Source: Dipetalonema caudispina (lineage: Eukaryota; Nematoda; Chromadorea; Rhabditida; Onchocercidae). From it: 64,000 nucleotides of DNA. A program made the position numbers and the translations under genes. The stretch is from the NCBI GenBank assembly GCA_013365325.1, contig JABVXV010000167.1, forward strand, positions 62,001-126,000, written 5' to 3'. The stretch's first letter is position 1; each line of letters begins with the position of its first letter. Below, piece after piece: positions 1 to 12,631 of the stretch. The notes under the pieces are model-generated. The model made no database searches. It was not told the DNA's origin and saw only the letters and a program-made list of their open reading frames with translations.

Positions 1-549
1 AGATGCCACTGAGGTTATTCCTTTCGAGACAATCTCATTCTATAGCAAATACTTGCTAACAGCCTGTGAATTGTGCTTTTGACGATGAACTTTTCAAATA
101 TTCAAATTCTCGAAAACAAAAACTAAGAATCCCTCTCTGAGAACCTAGTTTAACACTCCATTACAACGTCTATCAGCAACAATTAGTAGTATTGAAGTGG
201 GTACAGATACCCTAAAAATTAATAAAAAATCCAATTTTCCAGTAGTCAAACTTAAAATCAACGAAGCAGATAAGCTGCCGACATCATAAACCTCTTTTGT
301 AGGGCTGATACATGCCAATGACTGGCATGTTTTCCGTATACTACTGGAAGAAATACTGCAGTAAAATAGACAAAAAGCTCGAAGACTTAAATGTTTAACA
401 GTGATTGAAACTTCGGAGGAATTGTTCCCTAAATGCTAAAGAGAGGAATTAAAACTTTGCTGCATGAAATAAGCCGATATTTCAGTACAAATATATAGGA
501 GCAAACAATTTAAATTCGGAAGATAAAATGAAGATCCATTCGCCCATAC

Positions 550-1679
550 CTCATCCATATATCGTTTTGGCAGCATAATTCTGTCAGTTTCGGTGTATTG
601 TAATAACTGGCTCAAATCGGAGAAGTTCTGACTTGAAACAGCTACTCCTGCAGAAAGAAGTTTCTGCTACAACACTGATTCAGTAAGTTGAGGGTGAAAA
701 TGAAAAAACTATTTTATTCATCTACCAACATGAAACTGATGAATCTATAGTGACTTTCGTACATATGTCGACTACACTAAACCGGATAGATGATATAAAA
801 TATAGAGTAAAATTAAGAAGCGAAATGAGGGAAAGAGAGGATAACCAGAGTAATCTGAAAGGAGAAAAAGCGAACTGGATAATGAAAATTCGAATGAAAT
901 TCTTTTTTTGTACTGTTCCTCATGGTACCGTAAATTATCGTTCAGCACAATGTATGAAGCAAGTGTTGAGCCCTTGAAAAAGTCATCCTGATCTTCGCTT
1001 TTGTTCCCAAAAGTCTGCAATTTCAACCTTACTTTCAATTTTAAGTTAGTTCATTTACCACCTTGAATTAAACAGACAAATTGATCAAATAAATAAATAA
1101 ATGAAGATTCGACTAACAGCACTATACTACATAGCACTGGTCATTATGCAGCTATATTTAGTAACAATCAGCAAACAATAATATGCAAATCACCTGCATG
1201 TATTGAATAACATGACGCTGCTTTGGTGGAATTGGGGGTGAAGATGATGATTTGGTGAGACCCATTTTCACCGTACTATGCTCCTCGTAAGAACCGCTCC
1301 CACGACGGTCCAGTAACTTAACATCCTGAATATTAGTTAATTAATAATCAATTCCACTTAAACAATTAAGTTAAACTGAAACCCCTCCAGTTTGATACCA
1401 AGGAACTGTGCATTAAAAGGAAACCATTTTTCACTATTACTGACTAATTTCACTCAGCTGGAATATTCCCTATATAACTAATTCATTACATTACCTTAAA
1501 AGTTTCCACTTGTCTGGCATTTAGTTCACTTCTATCAATTTTTTGTGCAGCATCGTCCGCAATGATTTTCCCATTCTTCTTCGCTGTCTTCGACACTTTT
1601 CTGAAAAATTCTGGATATACATGAACATTCCCGAATTCACAATAAAAACCGCTTTATTCTTGAATTAGTAAAAACTCCA

Positions 1680-1723
<44 letters not shown>

Positions 1724-4700
1724 GTACATATTTATGCTGATAATTTACTGGGAAACGGTATCTGTGTGCTGAACACTTTTGATTTTTTGTGAAATGCCTT
1801 CATCCGGATTTGTTGGATCATCTGTCGTCTTCAGCAAATCATCCAAACATTTAGTTTCATCTAAGCGATTACGCCCGAATGAGTTTCGAGGTGTCGTAAA
1901 AAAGTCATCGGTTGCCAGATCATCGTTGAATGACGTATTGCCGTCATGAAAGGTATTCACAATCTCATCATTTCCGTTACCGTGTGACCGTACCGTTACC
2001 TATATCTTTCTGTTACTTCATTTATACAAGAATCTTAATCAAATTAAAATCATAAATTAACCATGAAACGATGGCGAGAAACAAACGGTTAGGACTTAAA
2101 TTAACTAAAAATGAAAACTGGAATATAAATAATGAATGACTCAAATACCTGTTTGCTGTTCTGCTGCATATTAAATGTCCTCGTCTTCCGTGTCCTTATT
2201 TCACTACCATCTGACAATCGCTGAATTTTTTCCTCACAAGTTTTCGTGTCCTTTTTCTCTTCTCGTTCTTCTCTGGAATTATAAAAATTGATTCCTTTGG
2301 ATCGATTATTGGATCCTAATATTATACATCTTGCTTAGTCACTTATCCTTCTGTTTGTCTAGATACAGATTTATTTTTCGTAACTACAAAAAAATTTACC
2401 ATTTTTTCATCTTGAAGCACATATGTTAAAAAAAAAAAAAAAAAAACGAATCGAAAAACTTTGTTAAATAAGATGATTTTCCAGATATGTCGATCTTTCA
2501 GTACCTTTTCTCGTGTATAATATCCAAATCATCCTCGTCACTATCTTCATTTTCAACCTGCGGGAAAATTGGTTCAAATTTTGTGACTTGGTGAAGATTC
2601 AGCTGTGCCAAGAGATCATCGAGGCTTTGATCCATCAAGCTAACATCATTGGTCCCTTTAAAAAAGTGAATTACATGTTCAAAATTTTGAAATAACTAAA
2701 ACGACCGACTGAAACATGCAATAGATCAGTGTTCGAAATCACAATATATTATTTATTATGATTTCGAAATAACAATATTAAACACAAATTTAATATTAAA
2801 GTCACTAAACTCCTAGTCAACCCCCAGATTATCAATCTAATCTGTTCAACAACGGATACTCCCACAGTCATAAAACTCCCATTCAAGGATTCGACCTATC
2901 ACTGTCTTCTTCAAAGAATAGATACGAAATTTTGCATTTCGCATCTTTGTACGCTCTCTCTTCGAACTGACCAATTTTTGAATGGATACTATCAAATTCC
3001 TTATCGTTCCTTTCTGTTTTGGAACTGCTGGATAAGATGAAAGAGAAAAGAACTCACCAACACTTTCAAATGAGTGATTTAAAGAGGAGGTTGTATCAGC
3101 ATTGGATATATTGTGGAAACCTGAATTATTTGGTGCCACGGATATGTTATGATGTCCTTCATGAAATCCGATTAGATTAATATGCTCAGGTTTCAAACTA
3201 GCTTCATATGATTTCTCATCGATTTCCGCAATAGCCTGCAAACTGTTAATACTTTTTACCAAATGGTTGAGTATGGCCAATTTCCCAATAGTTCTTTGCT
3301 TACAGTATCAAAGCTTATCACTGTAAAAAGCATTAAGTAAAAGCTTCAAGAAGAATTTCCATTTATTAGTAAAAGAAAACTAAGCAGTCTATCGACTGAC
3401 GATCTAATCAAACAATAAATTAATCAAGCTGATAAGCCAAGACACAATTGTTCTCGAAGCATTGCCGCACATTCCTTATCGTAACCAAATCACATTGCAC
3501 TGAATAATTATGCAATCTCGATAATTCAGCGATGTCAAAAACTGTTAATGATTATGTGCGCATTTGTTCAGTAAATTCTTCTCTAGAAATATTAGATAAA
3601 ATCTGCAAACTTTCAGAAGCTCGGCAGCCAGACGTGCTCCTTCATTTCTATCACTTTCCAAATTTCCTGGCTGTGCAACAGTATCAATATCGTCGTAGAT
3701 AGCACTTGACAAAATCTTGTTTTCGACCCAGTCTAATAACGCTATTAAAGCATCCTTCAAATTAAATGGATTCCATCATGAATGAAACTTATCAAATACA
3801 AAGTTCAAAGGCTACGAGCTTATCTGAGATCATATGTATATGATTATCTATGCGGTAAACTGATAAATATAATGGGTAGACCGACCTGAACAGAAGGTGC
3901 AGGGTATTTTAGTGTTGCTATATAGGAAAGAACTGAATCAAAAACAGCACTGGCGCTGCCAATAAGTACTTCAAACATATCGGTACGTATGACTTCATGC
4001 AAGAACTGTATTGATACTTCAATTTCTTTTACTGGTTTCTTTACTGGTGCAGAAGTAGCGTTTGAACTTTCCTGTGTCATATAATAAAACTTATATTTTC
4101 TTAACGCTGTAAACCGTATCCAATACTATGAAATAACGAGAAGATTACACATGAATAAAATATTAAATTTGCCACATCGATAACAGCCTAACAGCAGTTA
4201 CAATTACTTAGCTATCTTGGCATTCCAGAAAAAAGGAACTGCATTAAGAACAACTACTTCTAAAAACTTCTTGATGTGACTTCATATCTCGAACAAAAAG
4301 TCCAAAAGGGAGTAATAACAGGATGTGATTGCATATATTCCAACATTAAATTTATTAATTACGAGATAAGCTGATAGGAAAAAACTGAAGGCGCTTAAAG
4401 AGTGTTTATTTTACTTACGATCAAAGATGCAGCGGTGTCGGATGCCCTCCGAAGTGGCACAGAGGAACACTTTGACTCGCTATGAGAAACTGTACTGGGT
4501 GATGGCTGAAAAGTAATCTGAACTGTTGTTGACACAAATTTTTCACATTGTCATTATACTTTTTGTTAGCTTTTCGTATGCTACAGAAGGATGCAAGAGA
4601 ATGTATATATCTGACGTATCAGTAAGGAATATTACTATGGAGTCCTTTTGTTAAATGAACACTGCAAAAAACTTAAAAGTGGAAGTGAATAATGTAACTA

Positions 4701-6193
4701 CTGGAGAAAATGGAATAGCTTGGATGAAGAACCGAATATCGCTACAAAGAGAACTGAACTAAAAATAATCCTTGGTTGAGCAGTAAAAGTATTAAGAAGA
4801 CAAAGTCAAGAATATATTTCATTAAGAAGTCAAAAATAGACAAAATGTTTGAAGCACACTAGTAGAAGTTGCAACTGTTTTGTGACTTGACTGTCTAAAT
4901 GTACTCGTAATTTCATAAAAATTTAAAAACTCAAAAATAATGGTACACGTCTTAAACTTGAAGCAGAAATTTAAACTAATTCCAGCCGATGACACGATTA
5001 TGCAGATTATGACAACAGTATGGCAGTTTTGTAATAGCACTGAACATTAGAAAAAAATAATTAGAAGAACACGGATGATGGGAAAATAATGGTAATGGAA
5101 ATTTTAAATCGAGAGAAAATTTTTAATCAATGAAAGAATTTTAGATCAATAGCCTAGTGTTCAAAAACATTTTAAAATAACATCATTTCCTTCAGGTTAC
5201 GGTTGTAATAGTCTGGTGGGTAGGGTATAAATAAAAGTTTGAAGACTTTCAAAGGTTAGAAAGTTGGATGCAGTAAATTAGAACTGTGGAGATCTTCTAT
5301 TTCGTTTCCACGTAACATCACCGGAAACGTCGACTGTAATTCTTTGAAAAGGCCTTATCACACCAAGATACTTAGTATTTTTAACCATCCGCTGATTAGG
5401 CCATCTCTGATTTCTGTTTACCAAATCTTCTATGCTTGACGCCGTATCGAAAATTATAAATAATATTTCTCTCCACGCTCTAATATATGGAAACACACTG
5501 GTATGTAGACGTCAGTGGTCAATAATCAATAATACCTTTGAATTATTTTATTATTAACTACAATTTTTCAATGCGTATAACTGTCCCAAAGTGTCGACTA
5601 TAGTATTCCTTGTGAAGGGAAGATAATGCAACAATTAAGTGTCCAATGGATCCCGAAGTTGAATGGATCATGCAAAAAAAAGCAAAATTCATGAAGTGCA
5701 AATGAAAGAATTGCTTCCATCATCTAATTAACACTTTCACTGGATGATGAGAGTGCTTCCTTTAAGCAAGTAGCATAGACCATTTATTTTAATCTAGCCG
5801 TCAGTTAAGTCATGGATGATTATTGAATTAACGGATATACTTACTCAACAATACGATGAACATTGACGGCAAGAAGGGTTATATAAGTCAAAACGTGACA
5901 AAACTGCGAGTGATATTGAATATAATTCTTCAACCATAATGCATTACTCTACTCCATCCAGGTTGTATATGAGCCAAGGAAACCCATAAAATAGCTCGGT
6001 CTGAATGAAGAAAGACGGAAGATAAGTCGCAAACTATAAAGCCAACTACGAAAAACACTTTATAAATTACCCGGAATCCTCGAAATGCATCTCGAACTTC
6101 GCGTAATCGACTACGAAGGGAAAAAGGATGCTGAGCGGAGGATCCAAATTCTGTACCGAAATCAAAATCGCTTTTAAATGGAGACTCAAACAT
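550..6193 (-). CDS. RAPGEF1: Rap guanine-nucleotide exchange factor, C3G/RAPGEF1 type (partial, N-terminal part)
   Basis: C3G activates Rap1 downstream of Crk adaptors at the membrane. Exons I read, 5' to 3': 6071-6193 (ATG directly after a TTTCAG acceptor), 4419-4505, 3886-4071, 3611-3754, one near 3430-3500, one from about 3290 to 3058, 2505-2655, 2149-2272, 1749-1999, 1495-1600, 1194-1325 and 550-631. The 3886-4071 exon (FLHEVIRTDMFEVLIGSASA) aligns with the helical N-terminal segment of C3G that ends in a GSAS motif, and 3611-3754 continues it. The 1194-1325 exon has a Crk-SH3-like proline motif (PPIPPKQR) followed by HVIQYMQ, as C3G has before its exchanger domain. The RasGEF-N and CDC25 domains are not in the window, so the gene continues off the left edge. 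The junction between 3611 and about 3500 is unresolved, and upstream 5' exons are possible. Naming rests on remembered family sequence. Confidence 0.8.
1681..1718. repeat. (TA)19 microsatellite in a C3G intron
   Basis: An uninterrupted TA repeat next to the donor of the 1749-1999 exon of the C3G gene. Confidence 0.95.
5278..5496 (-). other. unassigned open frame inside the C3G 5' intron
   Basis: A 72-codon open frame on the same strand lies between the first C3G exon (6071-6193) and the second (4419-4505). Its second half has ordinary, protein-like composition (basic, with IRPFQRITVDVSGDV near the end). No clean GT donor closes it in frame; the nearest is a weak GTTCTA. It could be an extra or alternative C3G exon, or chance. 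I recognise no domain. Confidence 0.2.
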
Positions 6194-6504
6194 CTGAAAC
6201 AAATAAAGATAATAGATAAAGAATGCCCAAGTTTCATTTCGATAAGCGCCGAAGACATATATCGTTAATAAATATCAAATCCGTCACCTATCCCACAACT
6301 ATGTGTGCTCACCACTTTTCATGAAACTAACCGAATGCTTCCTTTTTTCTGGGATACTATTCGACAATGTGCAACATTCCCAGTAAAAGGAAAGATGTTG
6401 AAAAGAGGAAATCAGGCAGCATAAGCTGTCTATCCAGTAACATCGAAATTAATGCAGGAGTCACAGAATTATTTATTAAACATGATTGTTACGGTTCCTT
6501 TAAT

Positions 6505-6777
6505 TAGCGTCAGGTTCATTATAGCCAAGACCGCCTGGATGTTGATATTGGTGAGACTCCAGCAAACGGCATTCCAAATACACTATTCTGGATAGGTCTA
6601 CATTCAGGATCTGTCTCCTTCATTACCTGCCCACATCTAAAACCTTCCGAAGATCAGCTAATTGGTCGTTCCCCGTCTGTCGGATACAGTTCTACGATTT
6701 GCGACATTCCCTTACTGTGGGTGAGCCCATCACAGATGACAAACCAGTTCACTTGCGATGTGGTGATGGTGCTGTGA
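6505..6777 (+). other. GC-richer open frame without a start codon, unidentified
   Basis: After a TAG at 6502 the frame stays open for about 90 codons to a TGA at 6775-6777, with no ATG at the front. The block (about 6500-6790) is visibly richer in G+C than its surroundings, and the translation is balanced in composition (for example NTLFWIGLHSGSVSFITCP). It could be an internal exon, an eroded gene fragment or chance. I recognise no domain. Confidence 0.2.
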
Positions 6778-9226
6778 TGGTGCCATTAATCGCATTCATT
6801 TTGGGAAGAATATTTGGCTCTATTTACAGGATGCAAGTGTTAGATAATTTTTCGAATGCACTTTAACGGTAATTATCTGATGCATATCATCTTTTGATCG
6901 TTTCATGCTGACAGATTCAGTTGATAACAAGAGGTTGTATGGGACTGGGAAATTTCCATATTATCAGTAAGCAATGAGAGAACCTTGCGTAACTCATCCT
7001 TTCAAGCATAATGAGATCTACAAGTTTTTAGCGAAAACTTCTATCTTTCAAACTAATAAATTCTCGACAGTCATCTTCCATTTCCACCCATAACAGAAAC
7101 CTTAACAAATGGGTAGGACATAGCACAGCACTGAGATAATCAAATATTTAATTGAGAAATAACAACTTCTATAAGGTAATAATGATAAGGATTTTGCAAT
7201 ACTTTAGAAAGAAAGATTTCAACTGAAAAGAAACTTTGATGTAACATAGGTGCTGAAGGAATGTATAACAAACAGTGACAAGTCATTATTCATGAGTGAT
7301 CATACAAAGTAGGAGAGAATGGAACAGATAATCTGAAAGTGAAAATAATTTAATTTGTTATGAAAGTAGAAAGAAAATACGTAGATGATGAATGATTACT
7401 AAGGAACCAATGTAGCAGTGAATCTTTTATTCTTATCAATAAAACCTTCATCATGGAAGTAGTAGTTGACTCCGCTCTGTTGCATCACCAATTGTGGTGA
7501 CAATATCATAGATGACCTCGTAAGACCAACTATTTGCTTGCCACCTGATAATTTTACTCAATTAGCAAACTAGTTGAAACAAAACCATCAATTGAAATAG
7601 TACATAACATAAGCTGGTAGAGTAATAATTTTACATTTTGCCAATTCATTATGACTCTTTAACCAAAAAAGAATATAATTAGGAAATATGAGCGGCTAAC
7701 ATTTAGGGGAAGGCATGCGTTTCTGCAACAGCTGGTCTGCGAAAAAACAAGCTGATCGAGGAAAAGCAGCTGTTGGGCAAGAACGACTCTTTCTCCGCTG
7801 ATTTCAAAAAATAGTTTTTGTTTTATGTGTTAGACATGTAAAAGGGAAGAAGATAATCTAAGAAGCAAAAGACATTCCACAGAAAATCTTGCACTGAATA
7901 GAGGTTGTTAGCATAAAAAATCACGAGAGACACTCAATATCCGACCGCAAAGTATCCAATATTAGTTCTGTAAGAGATGACGAATAATGTATACAGTGAC
8001 AAGATCACTGAAATGTTGCTTTAAATTACGTGAAGACATATCTTCCTATACAACGGTACAATTGTTCAAGTATCCATTCATCTGATAAATCAATTTTGTC
8101 GTGATAAATACCGACCAGAAACTGAAGAAAAATAAGAGAGCCCGAAGAATGTTTACTTTCGCGATGTAAGTTATTGTAAGTAATTACTTTAAAAAATACA
8201 CTGTTTGCATGTGAAATTTGAAGAATTTCAGAAATTGCAAGTGAGAAATAGCATAATAGAGTGTGTATTTGAAATTACTCAGTGGCCATTTGACAGATAG
8301 CAACCTGAAGGAAGAATGGAATCTGTTAAGCGGATGACCGAGAAAAGTTCACATCATGGAAATGCATCAATTCCAGATGGTTAAGAAACAGTTAACAACA
8401 GGGAAGTGATACAACAGGGGCAGATAGGGGGGAAAGAAGAAGGGAACAGTGATTTCTCATATCACCTTATATGATATGCAACGGTGTGTTATTAGTTAGG
8501 AATGATGAATGAACGGTTAGAGCATTCAGCAACATATTCGAGTTCTTCTCTCGAGATTTGTACGCAACAAATGACGAAAGTTTTGCAGAAATTTTAGGAA
8601 ATTTTTGTCGATACAAACATTTTGCCAGTTGCCGCGCCGCTATTGCTGGTGCCGATGTTTGTGCTGATGAGGTTAAAGGACGTTTATGGTAGGGAAAAGC
8701 TAGCAGAATAGTACGGCAGGACCGGAAGAAGAAGAGAATGAAACAGGATGGACAGAATGCAATAGAATGAAAACTAACCAGGTTGTGAGAGAAAATTTGC
8801 TGCTGAAGAATCGGGACGTTAAATTCACGATAAATCAGCAATACATTATTTAACAAAGAAATTGGACGAGCCCGTTGATGTAAACTCGGTTAGTGTGGTT
8901 GTCAGGAGGAAAGATCTAGTAGTGAGGGCAACAGTTATTGTGGGTCACAGGCAGCGAGCGATCTGCCCGATTCAAAAAGTTCAATTTTAAGTTGGAATCA
9001 AACTTTCGAGCTGACTCAATTACTGGCACTTACACTTCCACTTCCAATCGATCGACCCCCTATATTATAACAAAAGCGGCGCAGTCAGCACTTGAACTTT
9101 TGTACAATTCTGCAGAGGGAATACAAAGAATAAAGAAGCAGCCAGCAAAGTGATTCAGACAGACGTGCCATTTGTCGCGTTTTACGGCTTCAAATTTTAG
9201 CAGCAACACTTTCGCAAACTTCCACC

Positions 9227-9264
9227 TTTTTTTTTCAGAAAAAAAAAAAAAAAAAAAAAAAAAA
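9227..9264. repeat. T9 followed by A26 homopolymer pair
   Basis: A run of nine T is separated by a few bases from about 26 consecutive A. This could form a T/A stem, or be the poly(A) tail of an old retrocopy, but no coding remnant was recognised next to it. Confidence 0.8.
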
Positions 9265-9328
9265 GGAAAAACCACCCCAATGAATCAGCCATTTTATTTG
9301 AAAATAATGATTGCACAAGAGCAGTTGC

Positions 9329-9350
9329 ATATATATATATATATATATAT
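9329..9350. repeat. (AT)11 microsatellite
   Basis: An uninterrupted AT dinucleotide repeat, 65 bases beyond the poly(A) run. Confidence 0.9.
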
Positions 9351-10162
9351 AAACATCTGCAACATTTCTGAATAGACGATTAGACTTACGCAAGAAGTCT
9401 CCTATAGATGGTATCACTTTTCGAATGCTGTCATCCTCTAAAATGATGAAAAGATGAAAGCAGAGCAAACTCTCAAGAGTCATAATAGTACAGAGTAGCA
9501 GTTGACAAAACGTAGGCCTAAGTGATAATTCATTCCAATATTGTATGTGAGTGCATGTATCTTCAGGTAATCTATGTGCAAATTTGTTTAATTCTCATAA
9601 ACTGAAATCAAATCATTTTGCCGAACATTGAATGAAAATGTTTCATCATACAACTTAAATAAGATACAATTTAGATTACAACAATACGTAGGTGATAAAA
9701 CTGTCCGGATGAGGAAATTCGGAAAAAAAGGTATATAAATGAAGAAAAGCGATGGGATTACACCAAACAGAAAATGTTTATACGCGTTCAGTAGGAAGAC
9801 CAAAATTTAAATTAACATAGAGCAACATTTCACAATAGTCTAGATTTAAATGAGGAAAGGAGTGTTGGGATTTTTTGGGAAAAAAACGAGAACATATGGC
9901 TACTGGTGACAAGCTAGGCGATTGATAGAGTCAAGGCTGGAGTAACAATAGTATGCGATAGTACAGCATCGCGAAGTCCAGGTGACAGAAGCGAGAGTGT
10001 TATGCTTAAACCATATGTTTGAAAGTTGAGGGTGTATCTGTGCTTTACAGAGATCTCTTACTGACTTCTGTGGTGGAGTTAGTATCAAAAAATTTTCCGT
10101 CATGGAGGTGGTAACAAAGTAATTTTTGTTTTCGGTCATTGTAAATAACAATTTTGTTACCA

Positions 10163-10350
10163 TGCAGTTTCCATTTTTACGATACGAAGATAAAAATCGA
10201 AAATACGCGGTCGTTGAAATCCGATTTCTACCTTTACAAACTAAAGCTTTTTTTAATCAACCAAACGCAAATTTAATTTTTAGACCTCAACAAACACTAT
10301 CATCCACGTTTGAAAAACAACTAGAGAATAAAGTTTTCGATAAATCTTGA
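10163..10350 (+). other. small ORF downstream of MOB3, unidentified
   Basis: An ATG-initiated frame of about 62 codons ends with TGA at 10350. The translation is fairly balanced (starts MQFPFLRYEDKNRKYAVVEI) and lacks the low-complexity look of most frames here, but it has no recognised domain and no supporting splice or promoter signals. It lies on the strand opposite MOB3, beyond the MOB3 stop. Possibly chance. Confidence 0.15.
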
Positions 10351-10954
10351 CGACCCGATTGACACTGCCACTCATTTCAACACTTAGTAATATCTCAAAA
10401 ATCATTTGATGCAATGAAATTATTCTACCCGATCCTACAGTGGACGGTCGCCCTACTGTAACCTAACAAAGAGTAATGAAGTGGATATCGCCTATCTCTT
10501 CACAAAACGCGAAAGCCCATCGATCAGGAAAATCCGTACTGTGTAGTCCTTCTGATGCTTTCGATTTATTAAATGCAAGTACTAATATCACTGCATTGTC
10601 AGTGTATCTATCAGTGCATTTCAATTGTGATACAAAAATTTTCGCATAGTAACAAACTAATATCATGTATTTAACTTAAAAATTTTGTACAAATGCAAGA
10701 GTTATTCATAGAAAAGGACAAGAATTTCAATCAACTGGTAGGATTATCACCGTGTGCATGATAATAAAGGTGGGTTGAAGCAGCAATCCACCGTCGCATC
10801 ATCTTTTATAAGTTTCATTGCAATAATTCAGTGAAATATTTCTTATACAAGATATTTATCACAGAAGGACAGGATAAAAGTGTTAACTACCGGATAGTGG
10901 TAGGCAGGTAGACAACAAACAGTTTGAAAGACCCGTCCTGACATTAGCAGCATT

Positions 10955-12631
10955 TCATTCAACACGGATTCGCCGGTTGCCAGAGCTGACAATCAACCGC
11001 TCTGTCATTTCCTTCTAAAACATTCATTTATCCCGTATGTGCGAAAATAATAGGGAACCTCAAAAATTACCGACATAACCTGGATATTTCTAATCCGTTC
11101 TGTGATAGTATATAAGGAAGAAAAACTTACCAGCGCATCCAACTCACGTGATGAAACCATCTGATGTTCGGTAATAAAATAGTAAAAATGTTTATATAAA
11201 GTGTTCGCATGAGGTTCCTAAAAGAGCAACTTAAATGACCACTTCTTGGAATATTATAGTTTATCAATCGTTTAAATTATTAATTCTATTCAATCGTTGA
11301 GAAGGAACTTACAGCTCCCAGTTGAGATAATCGATCGAAGTGATGTATATAAACATGGACAAACACTCGAAACAATCTTGTCAAAATCTTTTTACACGTT
11401 TGACGAAAGTCTCGTGGGAATGGAACCTCTGCAAAATACGAACCATTAGGGTGTCATCACACAAAACTAAAGCGGTGCTGTCTGAACCCGAACTGAATAT
11501 ATTCGTTAAAATTCTGCAATCTTTCAAACAAATTGATGCTTCTTATCAATCGAAATTAGTACCCGTATTAGAAGGGAAGATGGTTTCATTATTTATCCGT
11601 ATCTCAATCCAGTCCATCAGAAGAAATATGTATTCAGGAGCAGGTAATCTTGTTGGTTTTTTATAACCGACACCATCTTGCCAAAGATATTCATATCTGC
11701 AGAAAAAAAAAAAAAAAAGAAAAAAATTGTGAAATGGAAGAAATATAAAGCGAATTCACTATTTAACTCTATCACCATTCTACAACGTCAACTCTCGTAG
11801 TGTTTCATTCCCAAACTTCAAGGATATTGTGTATGACTCAAAAATTCTAAACTATAACAATATACAGCCCGTGACTTCTCTTTGACATTACTGAGTGCTA
11901 ATACTTGTAGATAAAACGATCGATATTCAATTTTCAATCTTTAAAATTTTCTTCTAACACAAGAGCAGAAATTAACTTACCGAGGTCCACCACTCATTGT
12001 CGGGCAAGATTTCGCTGTACAGACATCTGATATTATGCCGTATAGAAGATTTATTCGATTGAAAAAGTCCACTGCTGCAACTCACACCACCAATTAAAGT
12101 TAGCTCTGATCATAATGTTCAATTATGAAGGAGCAAACTTACTGTGAACAGCTAACCAGTCTTCGAAGTTTTCGTTAGGTGGTAATCGAACAGCTGCTTT
12201 CAAATCTAAACCCGAATGTAGTGTAGCTTGAGCTTGTTTATGCAGATTATATCGTAACGTTCCAACTGGAAATTTTTTTTTTGGTCGAAATGTCTGCAAA
12301 TTTGACGAAAAATAGCGAGTACATAAAATTTTTTCAAACCAATTTCCAAAGAATACCGGAACCGGAACTACGTCCACCTATGTTGATACACTGTTTATTT
12401 TCCAGTATAACTCAAGACTTATTCAATTGTTACTCTAACATAACTTATTTCGTAACAGATTTTTCCTTTCTAGAGAAAAATGCCTCATGCGAAACACTTG
12501 ACATAAAAATGAACACAATTATCCTAGGAATATATCGTAAAAGCAACTGCGTTTGAGTATACTTCACGAAAATCTATGAATGAACGAACCTTATCCTTGT
12601 TCATCTGCAAAAAATCCAGGAAACTCGCCAT
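10955..12631 (-). CDS. MOB3: MOB kinase activator, MOB3 type (complete, 7 exons)
   Basis: MOB proteins are small zinc-binding scaffolds that bind NDR/LATS or MST kinases in Hippo-type signalling. Exons: 12590-12631 (ATG at 12631), 12143-12293, 11981-12074, 11563-11696, 11313-11428, 11131-11217 and 10955-11014 (stop at 10955). All junctions are GT-AG and phases agree, giving 227 aa, the usual MOB size. The start MASFLDFLQ leads into [26 protein letters not shown] is characteristic of the MOB3 subgroup. The Cys pair of CTAKSC and the later His-rich [15 protein letters not shown] supply the zinc site. The C-terminus ends KEMTERL plus a short basic tail. It lies between the ZIP13-type gene and C3G, on the same strand as both, with 1.5 kb and 4.8 kb gaps that are too long for a tight operon. 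Confidence 0.93.

Larger units (their letters stand above)
6194..10954. other. Intergenic stretch between C3G and MOB3, no recognised gene
   Basis: About 4.8 kb with no recognised gene. It holds a GC-richer block with an open frame (6502-6777), a second GC-richer block around 8.62-8.73 kb that could be the C3G promoter or a 5' exon, a T9/A26 pair (9227-9264), an AT dinucleotide tract (9329-9350) and a small plus-strand ORF (10163-10350). The longer open frames here, such as 8467-8856 on the minus strand, match no family I know. Confidence 0.5.

Noticed and set aside
8467..8856. 129-codon minus-strand frame
   Set aside because: No domain, no splice context that links it to C3G, and its amino-acid composition looks random; kept only as a GC-richer block that might be regulatory.
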